From: Anaerolineaceae bacterium
Lineage (GTDB): Bacteria; Chloroflexota; Anaerolineae; JAAYZQ01
Direction: 5' to 3'
Length of the DNA: 7,067 nt
Assembly: GCA_012514775.1 (NCBI GenBank)
Contig: JAAYZQ010000411.1
Location: 1 to 7,067, forward strand
The notes below the pieces were generated by a model. That model was not told where the DNA came from. It saw nothing but the letters and a program-made list of their open reading frames with translations, and ran no database searches. Shown in pieces: positions 1-5,926 of the stretch. Positions within the stretch are counted from its first letter, which is position 1. Each line of letters starts with the position of its first letter. Position numbers and translations under genes: made by a program.

Positions 1-1
1 G

Positions 2-1066
2 CAGCGCCGCGAGAAGGCCGGCCGCGGCTACCGGGAATCGGGGAATATTCCTTGGCGCAAGATCTACGAAGTGCTGCGCTGGTCGGTGGACCACGACCTG
101 TACACGGTGGAGCAGTTGAACGCCCGCGTCGCGGCCGGCGAGTTTGCCGATATCGTAGGCGAATCGGACCGCTGCTATGACGAGGACGTCAACACCGCGG
201 CGCAGTTGATCGAGGACCGCCGCGAAGAGGTGCGCCTGGCCATCATCGCCGGCCCGTCCTCGTCGGGCAAGACTACGACGACGATCAAGCTCGGGCAGCG
301 CCTGGCAGAGATGGGGCTGCGGCTGGTCGCCTTTCACGTGGACAATTATTTCTTTGACCTGGAGCTGCACCCCAGGGACGAGTTCGGAGACTATGATTTC
401 GAGACGCCCCAGGCCCTGGACCTGGCGCTCATCAACGAGCACCTGCAGCGGCTCATTGCCGGCGAGGAGGTGCGCATGCCCTACTATGACTTCAAGACGG
501 GCAAGCGACACCTGGAGGTCACGCCCATGCGCATCGGGCCCGGCGACATCCTCCTCATCGACAGCCTCCACGGCCTGTATCCGGCCATGACCGAGGACCT
601 GCCGCCGGAGACCAAGTTCCGGCTGTACATCGAGACCCTGCTCCAGACCAAGGGCCCCGACGGGCGCATGATCCGCTGGACCGACCTGCGCCTCATGCGG
701 CGCATGGTGCGCGACGCCAGCTTTCGCGCCTACGATCCGCAGCGCACGCTGGAGCACTGGCATTACGTCCGCACCAGCGAGATGCGCAACATCATCCCCT
801 ATGCCAACAACACCGACTATATCGTCAATGGCGCGGTGCCCTACGAGCTGCCGGTCATGCGCCGCCGGCTGCTGGACAGTTTTGCCCGCTGGGCCGTCGA
901 GTACAGGGACGATCCGCTGCGCACCGATGCCCAGGAGCGCGCGGAGCGCGTGGCCTCGCTCCTGGCGGCGGTGCATCCCATCGAGCCCCGGGACGAGGAG
1001 GCCATCCCCGCCACGTCGCACCTGCGGGAGTTTATCGGGGGCAGCGCCTACGATTACTCGGGCTGA
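2..1066 (+). CDS. Uridine kinase-family nucleoside kinase, 3' part (5' end outside window)
   Basis: The protein belongs to the P-loop phosphoribulokinase/uridine kinase superfamily, which in this subgroup phosphorylates a nucleoside such as uridine or cytidine with ATP or GTP in the cytoplasm. The frame is open to the left window edge, and the residues before the first possible start (GTG at 71) read as normal protein (YRESGNIPW...). That GTG has no ribosome binding site, so I treat the gene as 5'-truncated. Counting from the codon at 71, Walker A is GPSSSGKTT (61-69), followed by a DNYF motif (91-94), DYDFETPQALD (107-117), a substrate-region YYDFKTGKR (138-146), and a strand ILLIDSLHGLYP (160-171). 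Family members usually have E-G at the acidic position of that strand, whereas this one has D-S. The C-terminal half has the R-rich RRMVRD segment typical of the TGS-uridine kinase type, whose missing N-terminus may lie upstream. The exact substrate is not shown. Confidence 0.85.
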   Translation, partial: QRREKAGRGYRESGNIPWRKIYEVLRWSVDHDLYTVEQLNARVAAGEFADIVGESDRCYDEDVNTAAQLIEDRREEVRLAIIAGPSSSGKTTTTIKLGQRLAEMGLRLVAFHVDNYFFDLELHPRDEFGDYDFETPQALDLALINEHLQRLIAGEEVRMPYYDFKTGKRHLEVTPMRIGPGDILLIDSLHGLYPAMTEDLPPETKFRLYIETLLQTKGPDGRMIRWTDLRLMRRMVRDASFRAYDPQRTLEHWHYVRTSEMRNIIPYANNTDYIVNGAVPYELPVMRRRLLDSFARWAVEYRDDPLRTDAQERAERVASLLAAVHPIEPRDEEAIPATSHLREFIGGSAYDYSG

Positions 1067-1689
1067 CGCAGCAGGGCCTGGACCCGCTGCCAGTCGTCGG
1101 GGGTGTTGACGTTCAGGAAGGAAAGGTGCCGGGGGTCGTAGCGGTCGACCTCGGCCTGCTCCACGTAGCAGACGCGAACCTCGTCGAAAAAGGAGACAAT
1201 CCGGCGGCGTCCGCGGGCCAGTTGGCGCTCCATGGGGCCCAGGCAGCCCTTGCCGTAGACGGCGTGCAGCGGCTCGACCAGGTCGCCCAGGCGCGGCAGG
1301 ACCACGTCGTAATCCACCGACAGGCTGACCATGTGGCGCAGCAGAGGCAGGCTGAGGAAGGGCATGTCACAGGCGACGGCCACGGCCCGGTCGTGCCGCG
1401 CCGCGTGAAGCCCGCTGTAGAGGCCCATGAGGGCGCCCACCCCCGGCTGCCGGTCGGGTACCAGGCGGACGGGAAAGGGCAGGTCTACGGTCCGGCGTGG
1501 ATCGTTGCTCACGACGACGAGATCGCCGGCCAGGGAAGCCAGGAGGCCCAGGGTGCGGTCCAGGAGCGACTGTCCCTCGACAAGGAGCATGCACTTGTCC
1601 TGGCCCAGGCGGCGGCTCTCGCCGCCTGCCAAGACGACGGCGCTGATGGCTTGCACGGCACCCTCCGCCTCTGCTGGATCTGCTCCCAT
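1054..1689 (-). CDS. mobA: Molybdenum cofactor guanylyltransferase MobA
   Basis: MobA transfers GMP from GTP to Mo-molybdopterin to form the guanine dinucleotide cofactor of DMSO-reductase-type molybdoenzymes in the cytoplasm. The 211-residue length fits the family. The nucleotide-binding signature LAGGESRRLGQDK is at residues 20-32 (family pattern LAGGxSxRMGxDK, here with Leu for Met). VPDRQPGVGALMGLYSGL (77-94) matches the usual D-x-x-P-G-x-G-P-L-x-G region, and the metal-binding Asp is D108 in ACDMPF. A C-terminal NVNTPDDW motif is also typical. I chose the ATG at 1689 because the longer open frame runs back into the upstream reductase gene and because a good promoter lies just before this ATG. 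No Shine-Dalgarno is visible. The stop codon overlaps the 3' end of the convergent kinase gene by 13 bp. No other molybdopterin gene or molybdoenzyme is present in the window. Confidence 0.93.
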   Translation of the reverse strand: MGADPAEAEGAVQAISAVVLAGGESRRLGQDKCMLLVEGQSLLDRTLGLLASLAGDLVVVSNDPRRTVDLPFPVRLVPDRQPGVGALMGLYSGLHAARHDRAVAVACDMPFLSLPLLRHMVSLSVDYDVVLPRLGDLVEPLHAVYGKGCLGPMERQLARGRRRIVSFFDEVRVCYVEQAEVDRYDPRHLSFLNVNTPDDWQRVQALLRQPE

Positions 1690-1696
1690 GGCAGGC

Positions 1697-1726
1697 AGTA
1701 TACCCCCGATCTTGCCCTTTTGTCCA
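1697..1726 (-). promoter_or_regulatory. Candidate sigma-70-type promoter for mobA, probably leaderless
   Basis: Reading the - strand, TGGACA (1726-1721, 5 of 6 matches to the consensus -35) is followed after 18 bp by TATACT (1702-1697, 5 of 6 to the consensus -10). Seven bases separate the -10 from the mobA ATG, so the expected transcription start falls on or next to the A of the start codon. This agrees with the absence of a ribosome binding site. Confidence 0.55.
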
Positions 1727-1746
1727 GCGTAGCAGCCTCGCCAGGC

Positions 1747-1779
1747 AAAGGGCCGGTCCACCCGGCGGACCAAAAGCCC
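1747..1779 (-). terminator. Weak hairpin downstream of the reductase gene, possible terminator
   Basis: On the - strand an outer GGGC/GCCC pair (1779-1776 with 1753-1750) encloses an inner GGTCC/GGACC stem (1771-1767 with 1759-1755), and the structure is followed by only TTT (1749-1747). It lies between the end of the reductase gene (stop at 1796) and the mobA promoter. The internal loop is asymmetric and the T-run is short, so this is a weak terminator candidate. Confidence 0.3.
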
Positions 1780-1795
1780 GCGCAGGTGGGGCAGG

Positions 1796-3136
1796 CTATT
1801 TGCCCCCGGCGGCCACGGCAAAGAGACGCACAAAGTTGCGATCGGCCCGCTGGCCCACGGGAAAGCGCTGCCGCAGGCGATAGTTGCGCGCCAGGCCGTG
1901 GCCGATGAGCCGTCCGGCCTGCTCCTGGTAGGGCGCAAGGGCCGCGGCCGTGGCCGGGCCGGAGGCCAGGGCCCGGGCCGCGTTCTCGGCGGCCAGCCGC
2001 CCGGCGACCATGGCGTTCATGATGCCGCCGCCCGTCAGCGAGTCGACCTGGCGGGCGGCGTCGCCGGCCAGCATCAAGCCGCCGGTGACCAGCGTCCGGC
2101 AGGGCAGCGCCACGGGCACGTTGCCGACGACGAGGGTCACCGGGCTGCCCGCCGACAGGGCGCGCTCCCGCTCGATGAAACGTTGGAGACAGGCCAGGGC
2201 CGTGTCGCGGGAGAGGCCGGCCTGCAGGCCGAGCCCCACGTTGGCCCGCCCCTCCCCCTTGGGAAAGACCCAGGCATAGCCTCCGGGGGTCAGGTCGTCG
2301 TCGATCCAATAGCCCAGGCAGGACGGGTCCCAGTCGATGCCCGACAGCAGGTATTGGGCGCAGGCCATAGTATCGTCCAGGGGCAATTGCGTGTCCAGCC
2401 CGGCCCAGGCGCCGACGCGCGACTCGACACCGTCGGCGGCCAGCACGACGCCCGCCTCGATCTCGACCGCCTGGCCGTCGATGCGGGCCACCACGCCGCA
2501 CACCTGCCCGTCGCGGCACAGCAGGCCCGTTACCGGCGCCTTGACCCGCACCCGGGCGCCCGCCCGGGCCGCCTGCTCGGCCAGGGCGCGGTCAAAGACG
2601 CGCCGCTCCAGGACGTAGCCCAGCCCGCCCTCGCCCTGCCAGCATTGAACCTCCCGGCCGCCGGCCCGGGCCACGATCCGGGCCCGGGTCACGCGGGCTG
2701 CGATCCAGGCCGGGTCGGGCTCCAGGAACGCGGCCAGGGGCTCGTGGGCCACCCCCTCGGCGCAGCGCACCGGCGAGCCGATCTCCTGGCGCTTTTCCAG
2801 GAGAAGGACCGATAGGCCCAGGCGCGCCGCCTGCCAGGCAGCCGTCGAGCCCGCCGGCCCCGCGCCGGCCACCACCAGGTCGTAGCGAGGCGCCAGGGAT
2901 GACCGGGCCCCGGCCACAAGGTCCCGGGAGGCAGGGGCCGCCCCGTCTGAAGAAAGGCTGGGCGAAGAAAGCTCGGGGGAGAGGGCACCCACCGGGCAGG
3001 CGGCCAGGCAGGTACCGCAGTCGAGGCACTCTTCGCCGACGATGAGTCGCGTCTCGGCCAGGTTCAGGGCGTCCACAGGGCAGACGCTCACGCAGCCACC
3101 GCAGGCGCAGCAGAGCCGCGGATCCACGTTGATCAT
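1796..3136 (-). CDS. Ferredoxin-fused geranylgeranyl reductase family flavoprotein
   Basis: This 446-residue protein has two parts. Residues 1-52 form a complete bacterial-type 2[4Fe-4S] ferredoxin, with C9-x2-C12-x2-C15-x3-C19-P and C37-x2-C40-x2-C43-x3-C47-P. A low-complexity Ser/Ala-rich linker (about 53-83) leads to an FAD-dependent reductase with the dinucleotide motif GAGPAG (91-96) and the ribose-binding E114. The reductase part also has the geranylgeranyl-reductase-type motif PVRCAEG (122-128), ADGVES (234-239), the substrate-pocket motif YxWxFP (Y287-P292), and the FAD motif GDAARQ with TGGGI (358-372). Enzymes of this family saturate double bonds of prenyl chains in lipids, quinones or chlorophyll tails, and some archaeal ones need ferredoxin as electron donor, so here the donor appears built in. 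The ATG at 3136 has GGAGAG 6 bp upstream, which decides the start over an in-frame ATG at 3184. The nearby isomerase and prenyl synthase genes support an isoprenoid role. The exact substrate is unknown. Confidence 0.88.
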   Translation of the reverse strand: MINVDPRLCCACGGCVSVCPVDALNLAETRLIVGEECLDCGTCLAACPVGALSPELSSPSLSSDGAAPASRDLVAGARSSLAPRYDLVVAGAGPAGSTAAWQAARLGLSVLLLEKRQEIGSPVRCAEGVAHEPLAAFLEPDPAWIAARVTRARIVARAGGREVQCWQGEGGLGYVLERRVFDRALAEQAARAGARVRVKAPVTGLLCRDGQVCGVVARIDGQAVEIEAGVVLAADGVESRVGAWAGLDTQLPLDDTMACAQYLLSGIDWDPSCLGYWIDDDLTPGGYAWVFPKGEGRANVGLGLQAGLSRDTALACLQRFIERERALSAGSPVTLVVGNVPVALPCRTLVTGGLMLAGDAARQVDSLTGGGIMNAMVAGRLAAENAARALASGPATAAALAPYQEQAGRLIGHGLARNYRLRQRFPVGQRADRNFVRLFAVAAGGK

Positions 3137-3235
3137 GCTCGTCTCTCCGTTTCGTCGAAGGGGCCCGAGCCGGCCGGGCCGCACTCGTTGCGCTCGTTAC
3201 CTCGCTTTGTCCTGGAAGGATTTGAGACAGGCAAC

Positions 3236-3283
3236 GCGAAAAGGCACCGGAAACCGAAGCCTCGATTCCCGGTGCCTTTTCGC
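3236..3283. terminator. Strong bidirectional intrinsic terminator between acp and the reductase gene
   Basis: Perfect 15-bp inverted arms (3236-3250 and 3269-3283) flank an 18-nt loop that can pair further. The core GGCACCGG/CCGGTGCC stem carries AAAA on one side and TTTT on the other, so it reads as a rho-independent terminator on either strand. It lies 25 bp beyond the acp stop codon (- strand) and about 100 bp before the reductase start, and therefore separates acp transcription from the reductase gene. Confidence 0.85.
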
Positions 3284-3308
3284 CCTGGCAAAGAAAGGGC
3301 CGGGCGCC

Positions 3309-3542
3309 CTAGGGCAATCGTTCCTGCAAATAGTCGGCGGCCTGGCCGACGGTCTTGATCTGCTGGGCCTCTTCGTCCGAGATCTCGCCGCCGAACTCGT
3401 CCTCGAAGGCCATGATCAACTCCACGAGGTCCAGGGAATCGGCATCCAGGTCCTCGCGGAAACGTGCTTCGCGGGTTACTTTTTCGGGGTCCACACCCAG
3501 TTGCTCGACGATGATGGCTTTTACTCGTTCAAAGGCGTCCAT
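3309..3542 (-). CDS. acpP: Acyl carrier protein
   Basis: This 77-residue acidic protein carries acyl chains as thioesters on a 4'-phosphopantetheine arm, serving fatty acid synthesis in the cytoplasm. The attachment serine is S36 in DADSLD, followed by the recognition helix [21 protein letters not shown] and the C-terminal TVGQAADYL that close the four-helix fold. Length and charge match a standalone type II ACP. An excellent AGGAGG (3555-3550) sits 7 bp before the ATG. A strong promoter lies about 60 bp upstream and a strong terminator follows the stop, so the gene looks like a single-gene transcription unit. No other fatty-acid synthesis gene (fabD, fabF, fabG) is next to it, which is less usual for acpP. 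It could therefore be the main ACP or a specialised one. The sequence looks like the ordinary fatty-acid type. Confidence 0.95.
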   Translation of the reverse strand: MDAFERVKAIIVEQLGVDPEKVTREARFREDLDADSLDLVELIMAFEDEFGGEISDEEAQQIKTVGQAADYLQERLP

Positions 3543-3599
3543 GCTTTTTCCTCCTGGAGTTAAGCTCCGGCGTCCATTTGCCGCCGTTACAGATTGGAT

Positions 3600-3628
3600 A
3601 TTCTACCAGGTCTGGTGCGACATGTCAA
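3600..3628 (-). promoter_or_regulatory. Promoter of acpP
   Basis: On the - strand a perfect TTGACA (3628-3623) is followed after 17 bp by TAGAAT (3605-3600, 5 of 6 to consensus), preceded by TGG, an extended -10 (TGn). The expected start near 3593 gives a leader of about 50 nt before the acpP ATG. Confidence 0.85.
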
Positions 3629-3658
3629 CTCGCTTGACATTCCGTGTGTCCCCTGGTA
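3604..3658. repeat. Two nested inverted repeats centred on 3631 in the divergent promoter
   Basis: The inner repeat ATGTCAA-N5-TTGACAT (3622-3628 and 3634-3640) contains both -35 boxes. The outer repeat TACCAGG/CCTGGTA (3604-3610 and 3652-3658) overlaps the start of both -10 boxes. Both pairs share the same centre, base 3631. Part of this symmetry follows simply from two promoters facing away from each other; the outer arms extend beyond the consensus bases. Confidence 0.7.
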
Positions 3659-3662
3659 AGAT
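3634..3662 (+). promoter_or_regulatory. Promoter of the fni-prenyl synthase operon
   Basis: A perfect TTGACA (3634-3639) is followed after 17 bp by TAAGAT (3657-3662, 4 of 6) with an extended -10 TGG just before it. The expected start is near 3669. This rules out the in-frame ATG at 3644, which lies inside the promoter, as the fni start. Confidence 0.8.
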
Positions 3663-3721
3663 CGTGCCATTGGCTTCCAGGACATAGAACACTCGAGCCC
3701 ACGATGAGTTACGGGAGAACA

Positions 3722-4750
3722 ATGCTGGAAGAACGAAAAGCGGAGCACTTGCACATCAACCTCGAGAAGGACGTCTCCTTTCCCCAGGTGACCACGGGCC
3801 TTGAGCGGTATTGCTTTGTGCACAACGCCCTGCCCGAGCTGGACCTGGCCCGGGTGGAGCTGGGGACGGCCTTCCTGGGAAAGCAGCTACGCCTGCCCCT
3901 CCTCATCTCGTCCATGACGGGCGGCACGTCCGAAGCGCAGCGGATCAACCTCCACCTGGCCGAGGGCGCGCAGGCCGCGGGGATTGCCATGGGCCTCGGC
4001 TCGCTGCGGGCAGCCCTGGAAGCGCCCCACCTGGCCGACACCTTTCGCGTCCGGCACCTGGCGCCCGACGTCCTGCTCTTTGCCAACCTGGGCGCCGTGC
4101 AGCTCAACACGGGCGTGACCGTGGACGATTGCCGGCGCGCCGTCGACCTGGTCGAGGCCGACGCCCTCATCCTGCACCTGAACCCCCTGCAAGAGGCGCT
4201 CCAGGCCGAGGGCGACACCAACTGGGCGGGCCTGCTGGACCGCATCGCCGCCGTGTGCCGCTCCCTGGACGTGCCGGTGGTGGCCAAGGAGGTGGGTTGG
4301 GGCATCTCGGCCGGCGTTGCCCGCCGGCTGGCCGGCGCCGGGGTGGCGGCCGTCGACGTCGCGGGCGCGGGGGGCACGTCCTGGAGCCAGGTGGAGATGT
4401 ACCGGGCGCCCACCGAGCGCCGCCGCCGGCTGTGCGCCCGCTTTGCCGATTGGGGCATCCCCACCGCCCGGGCCGTGGTCGACGTCCGGGAGGCGCTGCC
4501 CGACGTGCCCCTCATCGCCAGCGGAGGCCTGCGCACCGGCCTGGATCTGGCCAAGGTCCTGGCCCTGGGCGCCGACCTCGGCGGCCTGGCCGGGCCGTTC
4601 CTCAAGGCCGCCAACGTCTCGGCCCAGGCCGTGGCCGAGCTGGCCGGCGAGGTGGCCGACGAGCTGCGTATCATCCTCTTTAGCCTGGGCCTGCCCGACG
4701 TCGCGAGCCTCAAGGGCACGCCGGCACTGCGCCCCTGCGATCCCCGGTGA
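3722..4750 (+). CDS. fni: Type 2 isopentenyl-diphosphate delta-isomerase (FMN-dependent)
   Basis: This enzyme interconverts IPP and DMAPP using reduced FMN and Mg2+, and is unrelated to the type 1 isomerase. The 342-residue TIM-barrel protein shows the family motifs in order: N-terminal [15 protein letters not shown] (4-18), ISSMTGG (62-68), GLGSLRAAL (91-99), ANLGAVQL (121-128), [17 protein letters not shown] (152-168, with the catalytic Gln and metal-binding Glu region), [11 protein letters not shown] (186-196, flavin-contacting Lys), [10 protein letters not shown] (212-221) and the phosphate-binding [10 protein letters not shown] (266-275). I chose the ATG at 3722 because GGGAG lies 4 bp upstream, although an in-frame ATG at 3704, without a clear ribosome binding site, would add six residues. 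The next gene follows after 45 bp on the same strand with no terminator between, so the two form an operon. Recycling of IPP/DMAPP directly feeds the downstream prenyl synthase. Confidence 0.96.
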   Translation: MLEERKAEHLHINLEKDVSFPQVTTGLERYCFVHNALPELDLARVELGTAFLGKQLRLPLLISSMTGGTSEAQRINLHLAEGAQAAGIAMGLGSLRAALEAPHLADTFRVRHLAPDVLLFANLGAVQLNTGVTVDDCRRAVDLVEADALILHLNPLQEALQAEGDTNWAGLLDRIAAVCRSLDVPVVAKEVGWGISAGVARRLAGAGVAAVDVAGAGGTSWSQVEMYRAPTERRRRLCARFADWGIPTARAVVDVREALPDVPLIASGGLRTGLDLAKVLALGADLGGLAGPFLKAANVSAQAVAELAGEVADELRIILFSLGLPDVASLKGTPALRPCDPR

Positions 4751-4767
4751 GATAGACAGAGACAGAC

Positions 4768-4789
4768 AAAGGAGCATCGTCAAAAGGAG
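4768..4789 (+). promoter_or_regulatory. Duplicated Shine-Dalgarno before the prenyl synthase gene
   Basis: AAAGGAG occurs at 4768-4774, and AGGAG occurs again at 4785-4789, 6 bp before the ATG at 4796. The second copy is at the functional distance. The first has no nearby start codon and may be incidental in this purine-rich stretch. Confidence 0.5.
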
Positions 4790-4795
4790 CCAGCC

Positions 4796-5845
4796 ATGAG
4801 CCTCGAAGAAGCCTTTGCCCGCCTCCTGCCCCTCGTCGAGGGCGAGCTGCAAGAGATGGTTCGCGCTTCGCACTACAGCCTGTCCGACTATTACGGCATG
4901 ATGCAGTATCACATGGGTTGGGTCGACTCGGACCTGAAGCCCATCAAGTCGCAGGGCGGCAAGCGACTGCGGCCCATCTTATGTCTCCTCTGCTGCGAAG
5001 CGGCCGGCGGCGACGTGGAGCAGGCGGTGCCGGCTGCCGCGGCCGTGGAGCTGGTCCACAACTTTTCGCTGGTGCACGACGACATCGAGGATGGCAGCCA
5101 CTACCGGCGGGGTCGTCGCGCGGTGTGGGACCTCTGGGGTGCGGCGCAGGCCATCAATGCCGGCGACGGGCTCTTTGTTCTCGCCAGGCAAACCCTGCAT
5201 CGCCTGGTGGATCGCGGCGTGTCGCTGGCGCGCTACCAGGCCGTGAGCCAGGCCCTGGACCGGGCCTGCCTGCTGCTGTGTGAGGGCCAGCACTTTGACA
5301 TGTCCTTCGAGGAGCGGCTGGACGTGGATCGGGACCAGTACCTGGCCATGATCCGGCGCAAGACAGCCACGCTGCTCGCCACGGCCGCCCAGATGGGCGT
5401 GCTGGTGGCCAGCGACGACCCGGTCCTGGCAACGCGCTACTACCGCTTTGGCGAAAACCTCGGCCTGGCGTTCCAGATCCAGGACGACGTCCTGGGCATC
5501 TGGGGCGACGAGGAACACACCGGCAAGTCGACGGCCACCGACATCCGCGACAAGAAAAAGACGCTGCCCGTGGTGTACGTCCTGAACCACCCGGACGAGC
5601 GCCTGTCCGCCTGGCAGTTGCTCGACATCTATCGCCAGCCCGCGCCCCTGGGCGCCAGGGACATCCAGGCGGCCCTGACCATCCTGGATAGGGCCGGCGC
5701 CCGCCAGTACGCCGAAGAGATGGCCCGCGGCTACCACGCCCAGGCCCTGGCCAGCTTGGACGAGTGCAAGACAGAGGGCCGGGCCCTGGCCGCCCAGGAG
5801 GGCCTGCGCGAGATGGCAGCCTCGCTCCTGGGCCGCACCACGTAG
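4796..5845 (+). CDS. All-trans polyprenyl diphosphate synthase, probably geranylgeranyl diphosphate synthase
   Basis: This enzyme condenses IPP with allylic diphosphates in the cytoplasm. In its 349 residues GGKRLRP is at 54-60, the first Asp-rich motif DDIED at 95-99 (preceded by LVH), RRGR at 104-107, the K-T pair at 189-190, and the second Asp-rich region FQIQDDVLGIWGD at 226-238. That second motif has Gly in place of the last Asp (DDVLG), as in several bacterial short-chain synthases. A TGKSTATDIRDKKKTLPVV segment (242-260) closes the active site. The fifth residue before the first motif is F90, an aromatic at the position known in archaeal-type GGPP synthases to stop elongation at C20; this is an inference by homology. 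The gene follows fni in one operon and could supply a substrate for the nearby ferredoxin-fused reductase. A longer-chain product for menaquinone or a C15 product cannot be excluded. Confidence 0.9.
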   Translation: MSLEEAFARLLPLVEGELQEMVRASHYSLSDYYGMMQYHMGWVDSDLKPIKSQGGKRLRPILCLLCCEAAGGDVEQAVPAAAAVELVHNFSLVHDDIEDGSHYRRGRRAVWDLWGAAQAINAGDGLFVLARQTLHRLVDRGVSLARYQAVSQALDRACLLLCEGQHFDMSFEERLDVDRDQYLAMIRRKTATLLATAAQMGVLVASDDPVLATRYYRFGENLGLAFQIQDDVLGIWGDEEHTGKSTATDIRDKKKTLPVVYVLNHPDERLSAWQLLDIYRQPAPLGARDIQAALTILDRAGARQYAEEMARGYHAQALASLDECKTEGRALAAQEGLREMAASLLGRTT

Positions 5846-5847
5846 CC

Positions 5848-5926
5848 GGGCAGGTGCAAGACCCGCCGGGGCAGGCGCAAGACCTGCCCCTACCCCCGAT
5901 GTAGGGGCGAACCCTTGCGGTCGCCC
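5848..5926. repeat. Palindromic GC-rich intergenic repeat cluster
   Basis: Two 20-nt direct copies (5848-5867 and 5869-5888, 18 of 20 identical) are each able to fold. The second gives a perfect GGGGCAGG/CCTGCCCC hairpin (5868-5875 and 5883-5890) with a 7-nt loop. An alternative hairpin overlaps it, GCCCCTAC/GTAGGGGC (5886-5893 and 5901-5908). A third follows, GGGCGA/TCGCCC (5905-5910 and 5921-5926), which with a one-base bulge extends two more pairs. There is no T-run, so this is not a standard terminator. The cluster fills the gap between two convergent genes and runs into the 3' end of the right-hand one. It resembles the dispersed REP-like hairpins seen in Chloroflexota genomes; copy number cannot be judged from one window. 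Confidence 0.7.

Noticed and set aside
1509..2519. Long - strand open frame overlapping mobA and the reductase gene
   Set aside because: It is Arg/Gly/Pro-rich with no recognisable motif, as expected for an out-of-frame reading of GC-rich coding DNA, and it overlaps two genes with clear family motifs.
1898..2815. Long + strand open frame opposite the reductase gene
   Set aside because: It lacks domains and has biased composition; it is the antisense shadow of the flavoprotein gene.
1796..3136. Assignment of the reductase as the chlorophyll/bacteriochlorophyll enzyme ChlP
   Set aside because: The N-terminal ferredoxin is not typical of ChlP, and no photosynthesis gene is present in the window.
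3162..3180. GGCCCG/CGGGCC inverted repeat in the reductase leader
   Set aside because: A 6-bp GC-only stem is expected by chance at this base composition, and no riboswitch-like structure surrounds it.
3184..3200. Imperfect tandem CTCGTTGCG / CTCGTTACC repeat upstream of the reductase gene
   Set aside because: Only two short diverged copies with no symmetry or placement that suggests an operator.
3887..4912. Long - strand open frame opposite fni
   Set aside because: It is an antisense shadow; the + strand encodes a complete, motif-rich isomerase.
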